From Verrucomicrobiales bacterium (GTDB lineage: Bacteria > Verrucomicrobiota > Verrucomicrobiia > Verrucomicrobiales > DEV007), in contig JARGPI010000026.1 in NCBI GenBank assembly GCA_029213005.1, positions 39,123 to 103,122 of the forward strand: a DNA stretch of 64,000 bases, given 5' to 3'. Within the stretch, counting starts at the first letter, position 1. The number at the start of each line of letters is the position of its first letter. The translations under genes were made by a program, and so were the position numbers. This document shows positions 24,412 through 32,494 of this stretch, in pieces. The notes beneath the pieces were generated by a model. It saw only the letters and a list, made by a program, of their open reading frames with translations. It searched no databases and was not told the origin of the DNA.

Positions 24412-25218
24412 ATGTATCTAGACCCCGATTGGCGAATCCTTACGGTAGGTGACGGCGACTTGTCGTTTTCCAGCGCTCTTCATACCCATATCCGCCCCCG
24501 CCCACTCGAAGCCTCGGTCTACGATAGCGAGACGGTATTGCTCGATAAATACGCCCGGAATGAACTGAGTTCTCTCAGAAACTGCGGGGTTCCGGTTCAC
24601 ACCGGCATGGACATTACCCGGGCCGCCTCAGCCCGGATACCGGGGAAAAAGTTCGATATCATCATTTTCCAGTTCCCGCTGATCAATCCCTGCTCGAACA
24701 ACCGTGAATTTCAGCGCCGCGGGCCGGAGATCCACCCCAACACCTTGAACCGCCGATTGCTCAGGTGGTTTTTGATTCACAGTTTTCAATATCTGCTCGA
24801 TGAGGACGGTGCCAAACTGTGCTACATCACCTCGAAAGATGTGAAACCCTCCTGCGAATGGAATCTGGAAGCGTCACTGAATCGCGATCTCGAAATCCCC
24901 TACCTGGGCTCGATGCGTTTCCGGCTGGAGGCCTTCCCCGGTTACCGGATCCGGAATGTGGGTCGCGACACGATCATCGCAGACACCCGCGCGACCACCT
25001 ACGTGTGGGGCCACGAGGCGCCGCCCGAACTTCAGAAAAACCTGTCTTTTGAGCCCTGGCTGAAACCCAATCATTGCGCAATCTGCCGCGCCGGACCTTT
25101 TGTCGCCGAGGAAAACCGGACCAAGCACTTCCGTTCGAAGCGACATGAAATGATGCAGGCTTTCGAAGACCGCTGGATCGAGGACATCGCGCGGATGAAA
25201 CTTGTGAATGCCGACTGA
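24412..25218 (+). CDS. BMT5-like (DUF2431) Rossmann methyltransferase with C-terminal C2H2/U1-type zinc finger
   Basis: A 268-residue protein. Residues 9-20 read ILTVGDGDLSFS, the hallmark of the BMT5-like domain, which in eukaryotes methylates N3 of a uridine in large-subunit rRNA. 'FDIIIFQFPLINP' and 'RRLLRWFLIHSFQYLL' match the later strands and helix. Residues 222-245 form C222-x2-C225-x13-H239-x5-H245, with 'KHFRSKRHEMM', a spacing like U1/matrin-type RNA-binding fingers. The combination in a bacterium is unusual. I infer S-adenosylmethionine-dependent methylation of an RNA; the target is unknown. It stands between an esterase and an unknown gene, with no obvious operon. Confidence 0.75.
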   Translation: MYLDPDWRILTVGDGDLSFSSALHTHIRPRPLEASVYDSETVLLDKYARNELSSLRNCGVPVHTGMDITRAASARIPGKKFDIIIFQFPLINPCSNNREFQRRGPEIHPNTLNRRLLRWFLIHSFQYLLDEDGAKLCYITSKDVKPSCEWNLEASLNRDLEIPYLGSMRFRLEAFPGYRIRNVGRDTIIADTRATTYVWGHEAPPELQKNLSFEPWLKPNHCAICRAGPFVAEENRTKHFRSKRHEMMQAFEDRWIEDIARMKLVNAD

Positions 25219-25303
25219 ATTCGCCTGCCCAACCGGTTAAGGCCCGTTCCGAATTTCTCATACAAAGGTTGAAATTCCTCAGGGATTCGCTAGACACCTG
25301 CCC

Positions 25304-26020
25304 ATGGAACTGTTCCCAAACTTCGAATTCGAGTCCAAATCATCGAATGACAAAGTGGTAGTCCCGTCCGAAAACTCCGGGGATCAACCCATCCCGATGA
25401 CACCGGCGACAACCGGGCGGCTCCTGGAGTTAGCGACTAAGTTCCGTAACCTCGATGCCTGGGACCGGATCCGGGAAAATGAACTGATCGGGATTCGGCA
25501 TCCGGAAACAGGCGAGATTGGCCTCGTTTCCATCCTCGGCCGCGGCTGTCAGATCTTTGCGCTTCATTTTCACCTCCCGCCCGAGGGAATTGTGTTCTGG
25601 CAACGCGCGATGCGTAACATCCCGCCCGATATCGATTCGGTTCGAATGCTGGAATGCGAATTTAAAAACAAGGACGATGCCCTCCCCTACGACATCGCTG
25701 TGGTTGCGAGACATGGTAAAGTCTCCCGGAAACGACGCGGCATCCCGGGGTTCCGATCTTACGTCGGCAAGACAATGGAAAAACGGATCACCCAGCTCGA
25801 GGGCGAGCAGCTTTGTCTCGTTTTCGATCTGTTTTTTCTCTATTTCAGCAAAGCGTTTCCGGGGAAACACAAAAGCTTTTACGAATGGGGTAAAAACCCC
25901 GAGGACGAGCATAAAATCCCGGTGCTCTACCTGAAAAAAGGGGGCTCCCCTCTCTATCTCGAAGACTGGATGATCGAGACCATGGCGATACCTCCGATCG
26001 ATACCGGGAAGCTTGACTGA
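25304..26020 (+). CDS. Conserved hypothetical protein (DUF7309/DUF6930-like N-terminus)
   Basis: A 238-residue soluble protein starting MELFPNFEFESK. Its middle ('WDRIRENELIGIRHPETGEI', 'LVSILGRGCQIFALHFH') resembles the 'W..l.d.dlfgI..P.tGe.gy.siLG' pattern of DUF6930/DUF7309 proteins. The C-terminal part has 'FDLFFLYFSKAFPGKHKSFY' and no catalytic motif I can see. It begins 85 bp after the methyltransferase gene on the same strand. No function is assigned. Confidence 0.65.
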   Translation: MELFPNFEFESKSSNDKVVVPSENSGDQPIPMTPATTGRLLELATKFRNLDAWDRIRENELIGIRHPETGEIGLVSILGRGCQIFALHFHLPPEGIVFWQRAMRNIPPDIDSVRMLECEFKNKDDALPYDIAVVARHGKVSRKRRGIPGFRSYVGKTMEKRITQLEGEQLCLVFDLFFLYFSKAFPGKHKSFYEWGKNPEDEHKIPVLYLKKGGSPLYLEDWMIETMAIPPIDTGKLD

Positions 26021-26137
26021 GAGCGCTGAGACGGCGAACCAATGGCCACCCGTGCTGAGGCACAACATTCTCTTAGTAACGTCATTTCACAGGTTTCAAA
26101 ATCGGGGTTCGGACCTTAAGATCGCAGGATTAATAAT

Positions 26138-28276
26138 ATGATCCGAAAAGTATTCACTTACCTGACCCTTTTTGCTTCGCTCTGCACGCTATCAAATGCA
26201 CAAAACGGAGACGGAAAAGAAGCCAACAGCGATATCCTGAAGTCCGAGAACTGGAAAGAATGGGGCACCGATCCCATTCCGGTCCTTTCCCCGGAGGACT
26301 CTCTCAAAGCACTAAAAGTCGCCCCGGGCTTCAAAGTGGAGCTGGTCGCATCGGAACCTCTGATCAAAGACCCCGTTTTCGCCGAATGGGATAGCGAGGG
26401 CCGTCTCTGGGTCTGCGAATTCCGGACTTATATGATCAACCTCGACGGTACGGACGAAAATCAGCGCGTCAGCCGGGTCGTTGTCCTGGAAGACACCGAT
26501 GGCGACGGCCGGATGGACAAATCGACGCCTTTTGTCGATGATTTGATCAATCCACGGACCCTCAGCATCGTTGAAGGCGGCGTCCTGGTGGTGGAAAGCG
26601 GCAAACTCTGGTTCTGTGAAGATAAAGACGGCGATCTCCGCTGCGAGAAAAAAACCGATCTGATGGAATTTGCCAAAGGCGCGCTCAATAACATCGAGCA
26701 CGCCGAAAACAGCCTCCACTACGCGATCGATAACTGGATGTACAATTCCAAATCGAGCCGCAAAGTCCGCTGGGAAGATGGCAAAGTCGTCACCGCAAAC
26801 GCACTTTCCCGCGGTCAATGGGGCATGGCGACCGATGCCTACGGTCGACTTTTCCACAATCACAACAGCATCTGGTTCAATATCGACTGGAAAATCTACG
26901 ACCGTGCCTGGCCGATCGGCAAAAAGGAATTGGCCGCACCAACCAAGGAAGTATTCCCGATCCACCCCACCCCCGCCTTGAACCGCGCCTACAAGCCGGG
27001 AATGCTCAATGAAAACGGCAACCCGAAAAGCGTCACCTCGATCAGCGGTGTCGCGGTCCACAGCAGCGGCGCGTACGGTGAAGAGTGGGAAAACGCCGTC
27101 TTCTCCTTCTCCCCGGGAACCAACACAGTCGGTGCCTTCAAGACTGACAAACCTTTCCCGGAGACCAAAAGCTACGTCCACGCCACTTTCGACGACGCTG
27201 AAGTCGGGAAGCGCGAATTTCTTGCCTCGACCGACACCCGTTTCCGTCCGGTGAACGGCAGCTTTGGTCCCGACGGTTGTCTCTATGTCGTCGACTTTTA
27301 CCGGGGAGTGATTCAGCACCGTCAATTCCTGACTTCTTATCTCCGCAATCAAAGCGAGGTTAAAGAGCTGGACAAACACATCGGACTTGGACGGATTTAC
27401 CGGGTCGTTCCGATTGATGCCGAACCTGTGGCCGCGCCGGAAAACCTCGTTGACTCGCTCAATCACAAACACCTCTGGTGGCGCCTCGATGGACAACAGA
27501 AAATCGTCGAAGGCAAAAAGGTCGAACTCGCGGATGACATCAAAAAACTCGCGACTGACGACTCCGCTTCTCCCTTTGGACGGGCTCACGCGCTCTGGAC
27601 GCTGGCCGGTTTAAACAAACTCGATCCCGAGACTGTGAAAACCGCGATCCGTGACACCGACTGGTTCGTCAGCCTGACAGGTCTGCGTCTCGCCGGTGCC
27701 GCGACGGAGCACGACGCCATTTTCCCACTGGATCTGAAGCCGATGGCTAAAGAAATCGCCAATCAGAAGCGGCCGATTTTGGGAGCCTACGCCGAGAAGC
27801 TTTCCACGATCGGTTATCCGAGCCGGGTCGTTTCCAATTACAAAGACAAGGAAGCCAAATGGGTCACGAAGGACAAAAAACTTCTCAGCCAATACCGGAA
27901 AGGCCGCGAACTTTACGCGACAAGCTGCGGAGCCTGTCATCAACTCAATGGTAAAGGCCTCGCCGATATCGCACCGAAACTGGCGGGCAGCGACTGGGTC
28001 ACCGGAAAATCCACCCGGGTGGTTGCAGTCGCTCTGCATGGCGTATCGGGCCCGATCAAAGTGAACGGCAAAGAAGTCACAGGCGTGCCACCGATCATGC
28101 CCGGCCATTCGTTTATGAACGATGAGCAGCTGGCGAACATCCTGACTTACGCTCGGAACGCCTGGGGAAATCAGGCCGACGCCATTTCAAAAGAGGAAGT
28201 CGCCAAATTCCGTGGCGCTCATCCGACACGCTTCATGCCCTGGACGGCTGAAGAACTCGACGCTCTCATCAAGTAG
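26138..28276 (+). CDS. Secreted propeller dehydrogenase (TIGR02604 type) with C-terminal cytochrome c
   Basis: A 712-residue protein with a signal peptide (about 1-21, cleaved after SNA). The propeller (about 50-430) starts 'APGFKVELVASEPLIKDPVF' and has 'EDTDGDGRMDKSTPF' and 'GPDGCLYVVDFYRGVIQHR'. HEAT-like helices follow. The cytochrome c domain has C597-G-A-C600-H601 for covalent haem and a likely axial Met at 654 in 'PPIMPGHSFM'. Such PVC proteins are thought to oxidise sugars or polyols in the periplasm and pass electrons to the attached haem; the substrate is not known. A hairpin terminator follows 34 bp after the stop. Confidence 0.88.
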   Translation: MIRKVFTYLTLFASLCTLSNAQNGDGKEANSDILKSENWKEWGTDPIPVLSPEDSLKALKVAPGFKVELVASEPLIKDPVFAEWDSEGRLWVCEFRTYMINLDGTDENQRVSRVVVLEDTDGDGRMDKSTPFVDDLINPRTLSIVEGGVLVVESGKLWFCEDKDGDLRCEKKTDLMEFAKGALNNIEHAENSLHYAIDNWMYNSKSSRKVRWEDGKVVTANALSRGQWGMATDAYGRLFHNHNSIWFNIDWKIYDRAWPIGKKELAAPTKEVFPIHPTPALNRAYKPGMLNENGNPKSVTSISGVAVHSSGAYGEEWENAVFSFSPGTNTVGAFKTDKPFPETKSYVHATFDDAEVGKREFLASTDTRFRPVNGSFGPDGCLYVVDFYRGVIQHRQFLTSYLRNQSEVKELDKHIGLGRIYRVVPIDAEPVAAPENLVDSLNHKHLWWRLDGQQKIVEGKKVELADDIKKLATDDSASPFGRAHALWTLAGLNKLDPETVKTAIRDTDWFVSLTGLRLAGAATEHDAIFPLDLKPMAKEIANQKRPILGAYAEKLSTIGYPSRVVSNYKDKEAKWVTKDKKLLSQYRKGRELYATSCGACHQLNGKGLADIAPKLAGSDWVTGKSTRVVAVALHGVSGPIKVNGKEVTGVPPIMPGHSFMNDEQLANILTYARNAWGNQADAISKEEVAKFRGAHPTRFMPWTAEELDALIK

Positions 28277-28310
28277 ATCACGGATCCAACTTTGCCCTGA
28301 AGGCACAAAA

Positions 28311-28336
28311 AAAGACCTCCAGCAATGGAGGTCTTT
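28311..28336. terminator. Rho-independent terminator, probably bidirectional
   Basis: AAAGACCTCC (28311-28320) pairs perfectly with GGAGGTCTTT (28327-28336) around a 6-nt loop. A-rich sequence precedes it and T-rich sequence follows, so it can serve both the dehydrogenase gene and the convergent response-regulator gene. Confidence 0.85.
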
Positions 28337-28370
28337 TTCATTCAGGATCTGAAAGAGTAAGATCGGACGA

Positions 28371-28874
28371 CTAAGAAAGTCGAGTCCGGAGGCGATTCAC
28401 ATCGCTCTTGCCGTGAAGTCTGCGGACAGAAACACGGATGTTGTTGTCGCCCTTGATCGCATCGCGAACCTCGTCGCGCAGCTGGTTCAAATTGAATGGC
28501 TTCGTCAAAAAGACATCAGCGCCGGCGTCGTAGGCGTCCATCTCCATGTCGGAGTCTGGATTTCCCGATGCAACGATAATCGGAATTTCACCGGCAGGCC
28601 CGGGAAGAGTGCGAATCATTTCGGTAAGCGCAATCCCATCCATTCCAGGCATCTCCACGTCGGTTACGATCACATCGGGACGGATCAGACCGGCTGAGAT
28701 CATCTCGATCGCAGCTTCCGCGGAATCCGCTTCGGCGACCCCGTAACCGGAGTTAGTGAAAACCTTTGAGAGGAGGATCCGGTTGACCTGCATGTCATCG
28801 ATAACCAACACAACATACTGGTTAGTCTTCGGATACAGATGTCCGGGTAAGAAATGGTGCGTTTTCGTTGTCAT
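28371..28874 (-). CDS. Single-domain response regulator (CheY-like receiver)
   Basis: A 167-residue protein consisting of a receiver domain (about 20-140) with a short basic tail. 'VVLVIDDMQVNRILLSKVF' holds the acidic pair, D72 lies in 'IVTDVEMPGMDG' and is the likely phosphorylation site, and 'FLTKPFNLNQLRDEV' carries the conserved Lys. There is no DNA-binding or enzymatic output domain, though the basic tail ('RVSVRRLHGKSDVNRLRTRL') may have a role. It probably acts by protein contact within a phosphorelay. Its partner kinase is not adjacent. Confidence 0.88.
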   Translation of the reverse strand: MTTKTHHFLPGHLYPKTNQYVVLVIDDMQVNRILLSKVFTNSGYGVAEADSAEAAIEMISAGLIRPDVIVTDVEMPGMDGIALTEMIRTLPGPAGEIPIIVASGNPDSDMEMDAYDAGADVFLTKPFNLNQLRDEVRDAIKGDNNIRVSVRRLHGKSDVNRLRTRLS

Positions 28875-29077
28875 TTTCGTGCACTACAAAATCAAGAGAC
28901 CAAAGTAGTTAATTAATCTGTAATGATTAAGTGCGATAGTTCAATTAATATTTTTCCGTTTTTTTCTCAAATCTGAAACATTGGAACGATTTCAGTTTAA
29001 TTACTGATATCTGATTAATAGACGTTTAACAAATAGAAAATATTTGGAAATTATAACTATTTTTGTTGGTTAAGTAA
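28875..29077. other. AT-rich intergenic region
   Basis: About 200 bp of clearly AT-rich sequence between the receiver gene start and the end of cutA. It has several TTAATTAA-like and TAATTA-like stretches and must contain the receiver gene's promoter. I see no gene, hairpin or repeat in it. Confidence 0.6.
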
Positions 29078-29428
29078 TTACGACACCACTTTTGCCACCC
29101 AATCGAGGTAGGCTTGAGAGCCTGAATCCGGCTTTATCACAAGGAATTCCGGAGTTTCGTAGGGGTGTTTTTCGTGAATTAGGGCCTCAACCTCCGGCAC
29201 CAGCGCTTCCGTGGTTTTTATCACGGCGAGAATCTCTTTATCGATATTGACCTTTCCCTCCCATCGGTAAATCGATTCGACACCGGGAACGAGATTAACG
29301 CAGGCGACCACTTGCGAATCGACCAAAAGTGTGCCAACTTGACGCGCTGAATCGAGGTTTGGGAAGGTGACCAGAATCACTCTCACACCTTGGTCGCCGT
29401 CGGAATGCTCGTTTACTTTAGTCTTCAT
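29078..29428 (-). CDS. cutA: Divalent-cation tolerance protein CutA
   Basis: A 116-residue protein started at the ATG at 29428, because GGAGG lies 9-10 bp upstream, one of few clear Shine-Dalgarno sites in the window. The CutA1 signature is complete: 'VILVTFPNLDSARQVGTLLV', 'ACVNLVPGVESIYRWEGKV', 'EILAVIKT', and 'HPYETPEFLVI'. CutA forms stable trimers; a role in copper tolerance was proposed in E. coli, but the general function is unsettled. Its start is only 25 bp from that of the divergent histidine kinase. Confidence 0.93.
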   Translation of the reverse strand: MKTKVNEHSDGDQGVRVILVTFPNLDSARQVGTLLVDSQVVACVNLVPGVESIYRWEGKVNIDKEILAVIKTTEALVPEVEALIHEKHPYETPEFLVIKPDSGSQAYLDWVAKVVS

Positions 29429-29453
29429 ATCTTTTTCCTCCTTCGTTATAGCT

Positions 29454-30659
29454 ATGATGAAAAGCGGTTTTCTTGATAAATTGATCGAAAAAATGGACAA
29501 GGTGGATCCCGCCGAAGTCCAGCGCATCGTACTGCGAGCCGTTCAGGAAAAGGGATTTCTCGAGAACGTGTTCGATACGCTTCAGGAGGGTGTTGTCGTG
29601 GTGGGCGTACGCGGCACGATTCATTACGTGAACAATGCGGCGCTCGATTTCTTCGGTTTCACCCGTCAGGAGTTGCTCGGACAGAGTCTCGGCGATCAGT
29701 TCCCCGGGATCATTTGGGATGAGATTATCCAAAGCAATCGGGCGGTAAATCGCGACCTTGAAGTGTTTTATCCTGAGCACCGTTTCCTCAACTTTTACAT
29801 CTCGCCCCTCGAGCAAAGCGCAGGTGGATCTCAAATCGAAACCGCCGGCTATGTTTTGATTCTCCGGGACGATACCCAGACCCGCCAGGTTCAGCAGGAG
29901 GAAGTCGAGTCGGAACGAATCGCCGCTCTGACCATGCTGGCGGCGGGAGTGGCCCATGAGCTGGGCAATCCGCTGAATTCTCTGAATATTCACCTGCAAC
30001 TTCTCGAACGGAAAGTGAAGAAAAAGGCACCTCCGGAACTCGCTTCGGAATTGCTTGAGTCACTCGAGATCACGAGGAGCGAAATCAAACGCCTCAATTT
30101 TATCGTCGAGAAATTCCTCGGCGCGGTCCGCCCGACGAAACCGCAATTTGAGGATGCCGATGTTAATCAGCTTGTTACCGAAGCGGTGACGTTTCTCGCC
30201 CCCGAGGTAAAGGACCGGAACATCACCATCACCCTGCAGCTCACCGAGCACCTGCCGAAGCTCACCGTCGATGCCGACCAGATGAAGCAGGTCTTCTATA
30301 ACCTGATCCGAAACGGGGCTCAGGCCATCGGGTCTGATGGATCGCTGGTGATCAGCTCGAAATACGACGATTACAACGTCACTCTGAGCTTCGCGGACGA
30401 CGGCCACGGAATCTCCTCTGAGAAAGTCGGAAAAGTGTTTGAACCCTATTTCACTACGAAAAAGACCGGTTCCGGCCTCGGTTTGCTCATTGTTCACCGG
30501 ATCGTGAGAGAGCACGGTGGACAGATTGAGTTTGAAAGTCGGAAAAACGAGGGCACCACCGTCAAAGTGATGCTGCCCCGTGCCGAGAAACAGGTTCGCT
30601 TTCTTCCTGAAAAAGGCGGATCCAGCGATGTGATTGAAGTGGATGTCGTACCCGGTTAA
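29454..30659 (+). CDS. PAS-containing sensor histidine kinase (NtrB/ZraS-like)
   Basis: A 401-residue protein when started at the ATG at 29454; a second ATG follows at once. The frame extends further upstream, but that part is antisense to cutA. A PAS domain (about 40-145, 'GVRGTIHYVNNAALDFFGFT') is followed by an HisKA H-box with H168 in 'AAGVAHELGNPLNSLNIHL', and an HATPase with 'DQMKQVFYNLIRNGAQAI', 'FADDGHGIS' and 'TKKTGSGLGLLI'. There is no transmembrane segment, so it senses a cytosolic signal. It overlaps the response regulator by one base, so the two form a two-component operon. Confidence 0.9.
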   Translation: MMKSGFLDKLIEKMDKVDPAEVQRIVLRAVQEKGFLENVFDTLQEGVVVVGVRGTIHYVNNAALDFFGFTRQELLGQSLGDQFPGIIWDEIIQSNRAVNRDLEVFYPEHRFLNFYISPLEQSAGGSQIETAGYVLILRDDTQTRQVQQEEVESERIAALTMLAAGVAHELGNPLNSLNIHLQLLERKVKKKAPPELASELLESLEITRSEIKRLNFIVEKFLGAVRPTKPQFEDADVNQLVTEAVTFLAPEVKDRNITITLQLTEHLPKLTVDADQMKQVFYNLIRNGAQAIGSDGSLVISSKYDDYNVTLSFADDGHGISSEKVGKVFEPYFTTKKTGSGLGLLIVHRIVREHGGQIEFESRKNEGTTVKVMLPRAEKQVRFLPEKGGSSDVIEVDVVPG

Positions 30660-32080
30660 TGGATTTTTTCGATAAAGTCGTCCTGATCGTCGATGACGAG
30701 AAACACACTCGCGAAGGTCTCCGCATGTCGCTGGAGGACGAGTTTGATATCTACGTCGCCGCCAATATCCGGGAAGCCTCCGAGGTCTTAAAAAGTGAGT
30801 CGGTCGACGTGGTCCTCACCGATCTCCGCCTCGGCGGGGAAAACGGCATGGATTTGATCGATCTGGCCCTATCTACAAGCCGACCTCCGGTTTGCCTGCT
30901 GATGACCGCTTTTGGCTCCGAAGACGTCGCTGTTGAGGCGATGAAACGCGGTGCCTACGATTACATCAGTAAGCCGCTCAACATCGACGAGTTGGAAATC
31001 GTCATCAAACGGGCCATCAAAAGCCGCTCGACGGAAGCGGAGGTTCACGCGCTCAAAGTTCAGGTTAACGAGCGCTTCGGTCTCGAAAATATCATCGGGA
31101 ACTCCCGGGCGATGCAGCCCGTATTCGAGAAGGTACGGCAGGTCGCCCCGACCAAAGCCACCGTCCTGATCGAAGGAGAAAGCGGGACTGGTAAGGAGAT
31201 GATCAGCAAAGCAATCCATAACCTGAGCGGTCGCCCCCGCGCCAAAATGGTCACGGTCCACTGCGCCGCACTGAGCGAGCAACTCCTCGAAAGTGAGCTG
31301 TTCGGCCACGAACGGGGCTCCTTCACCGGAGCGAGCGAGCGACGTATCGGCCGCTTTGAAGAAGCCAACGGAGGCACCTTGTTTCTCGACGAAATCGGGG
31401 AAATAGATTCCAGCACTCAAGTGAAGCTGCTCCGCGCCATCGGCGAACGAACCATCGAGCGTCTCGGCAGCAACAAACCGATCAAGATCGATGTCCGGGT
31501 CGTCACCGCTACCAATAAGAACCTGCTTCAGATGGTGAAAGAAGGCACTTTTCGCGACGACCTTTATTTCCGGATCAACGTCGTCAGTATCACGATGCCA
31601 CCGCTCCGGGAACGGAAGGAGGACATCGTTCTGCTGGTCGATGCCTTTCTCCGCGAGTTCTGCGAAGAAAACGGGAAGAAAAAGCAGGAATTGACCACCG
31701 AAGCCATGCAGCGACTTCTGTCCTACGAATGGCCCGGAAACGTCCGCGAACTCCGCACTGCGATCGAACATGGCGTGGTGATGTGCAGCAGCGGAAAGAT
31801 CGGCATCCGCCATCTCCCTCCCTTTCTCCGGGAAGGGCGCGCCCACGAGATGTTGCTACTGCCCGGCGGGAACAGCTCGTCGCAAAACGATAGCCCGGGA
31901 ACCTCGGAGCCTACCGACGATTTGAACCTCGCCCGCATGGAAATGCGCTACCTCCGGATGGCACTCGATCGAACCGACGGCAACCGAACTGAAGCAGCGA
32001 AACTCCTCGGGATATCGAGGCGGACTATGCAGCGAAAGATCAAAGAACTGGAAGAGAGCGAAGCGAAAGCGGTTAGCTGA
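30659..32080 (+). CDS. Sigma-54-dependent response regulator (NtrC/AtoC family)
   Basis: A 473-residue protein starting in a TAATG overlap with the kinase. The receiver domain has D55 in 'VVLTDLRLGGENG'. The AAA+ domain has Walker A 'GESGTGKEM', the sigma-54 contact loop written GSFTGA in place of the usual GAFTGA, and 'GGTLFLDEIGEI' for Walker B. The C-terminal Fis-type helix-turn-helix is 'NRTEAAKLLGISRRTMQRKI'. It should activate sigma-54 promoters after phosphorylation by the upstream kinase. Its final 8 bp overlap the end of a convergent membrane-protein gene. Confidence 0.93.
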   Translation: MDFFDKVVLIVDDEKHTREGLRMSLEDEFDIYVAANIREASEVLKSESVDVVLTDLRLGGENGMDLIDLALSTSRPPVCLLMTAFGSEDVAVEAMKRGAYDYISKPLNIDELEIVIKRAIKSRSTEAEVHALKVQVNERFGLENIIGNSRAMQPVFEKVRQVAPTKATVLIEGESGTGKEMISKAIHNLSGRPRAKMVTVHCAALSEQLLESELFGHERGSFTGASERRIGRFEEANGGTLFLDEIGEIDSSTQVKLLRAIGERTIERLGSNKPIKIDVRVVTATNKNLLQMVKEGTFRDDLYFRINVVSITMPPLRERKEDIVLLVDAFLREFCEENGKKKQELTTEAMQRLLSYEWPGNVRELRTAIEHGVVMCSSGKIGIRHLPPFLREGRAHEMLLLPGGNSSSQNDSPGTSEPTDDLNLARMEMRYLRMALDRTDGNRTEAAKLLGISRRTMQRKIKELEESEAKAVS

Positions 32081-32417
32081 GAGCGCAAACGGGCTGGACC
32101 ATCGGGACCCGGACCTCCTCCGAAGTCGGCTTGCTCTTGGCAACCGTCCACATCGTCATAAAGCCGGCCACCCCGACAATCAGGGAGGTGAGGAATCCAA
32201 AAGCCCACCAGTGATTGATCCGAAAGCGCAGGCGGAAACCCACTGCCCACCACGCCAGGTTGCAGATGATCGGCATGGCGATTCCGAAACCGGTGATCAA
32301 TTTCTCGACCTCCAGAATATCGTTCTTCACCACATAGACGTTCATCACCAGATACCCGATGATAAAAACTCCCCATACGGTCCAGGCCGTTTTGACTGCC
32401 TTCGGATCATTTTCCAT
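32073..32417 (-). CDS. Small integral membrane protein
   Basis: A 114-residue protein with three likely transmembrane helices (about 10-32, 40-60 and 70-92: 'TAWTVWGVFIIGYLVMNVYV', 'ITGFGIAMPIICNLAWWAVG', 'WWAFGFLTSLIVGVAGFMTM'). It resembles no family I can name. It is convergent with the sigma-54 regulator with an 8-bp coding overlap and starts 77 bp from the divergent propeller gene. Confidence 0.65.
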   Translation of the reverse strand: MENDPKAVKTAWTVWGVFIIGYLVMNVYVVKNDILEVEKLITGFGIAMPIICNLAWWAVGFRLRFRINHWWAFGFLTSLIVGVAGFMTMWTVAKSKPTSEEVRVPMVQPVCALS

Positions 32418-32494
32418 GGTGCGACTATCGCCAACAAAGCGACACCATCAACACGTCAATTGAAAACCCGTAAAATCGAAGTCCATTCCTCATA

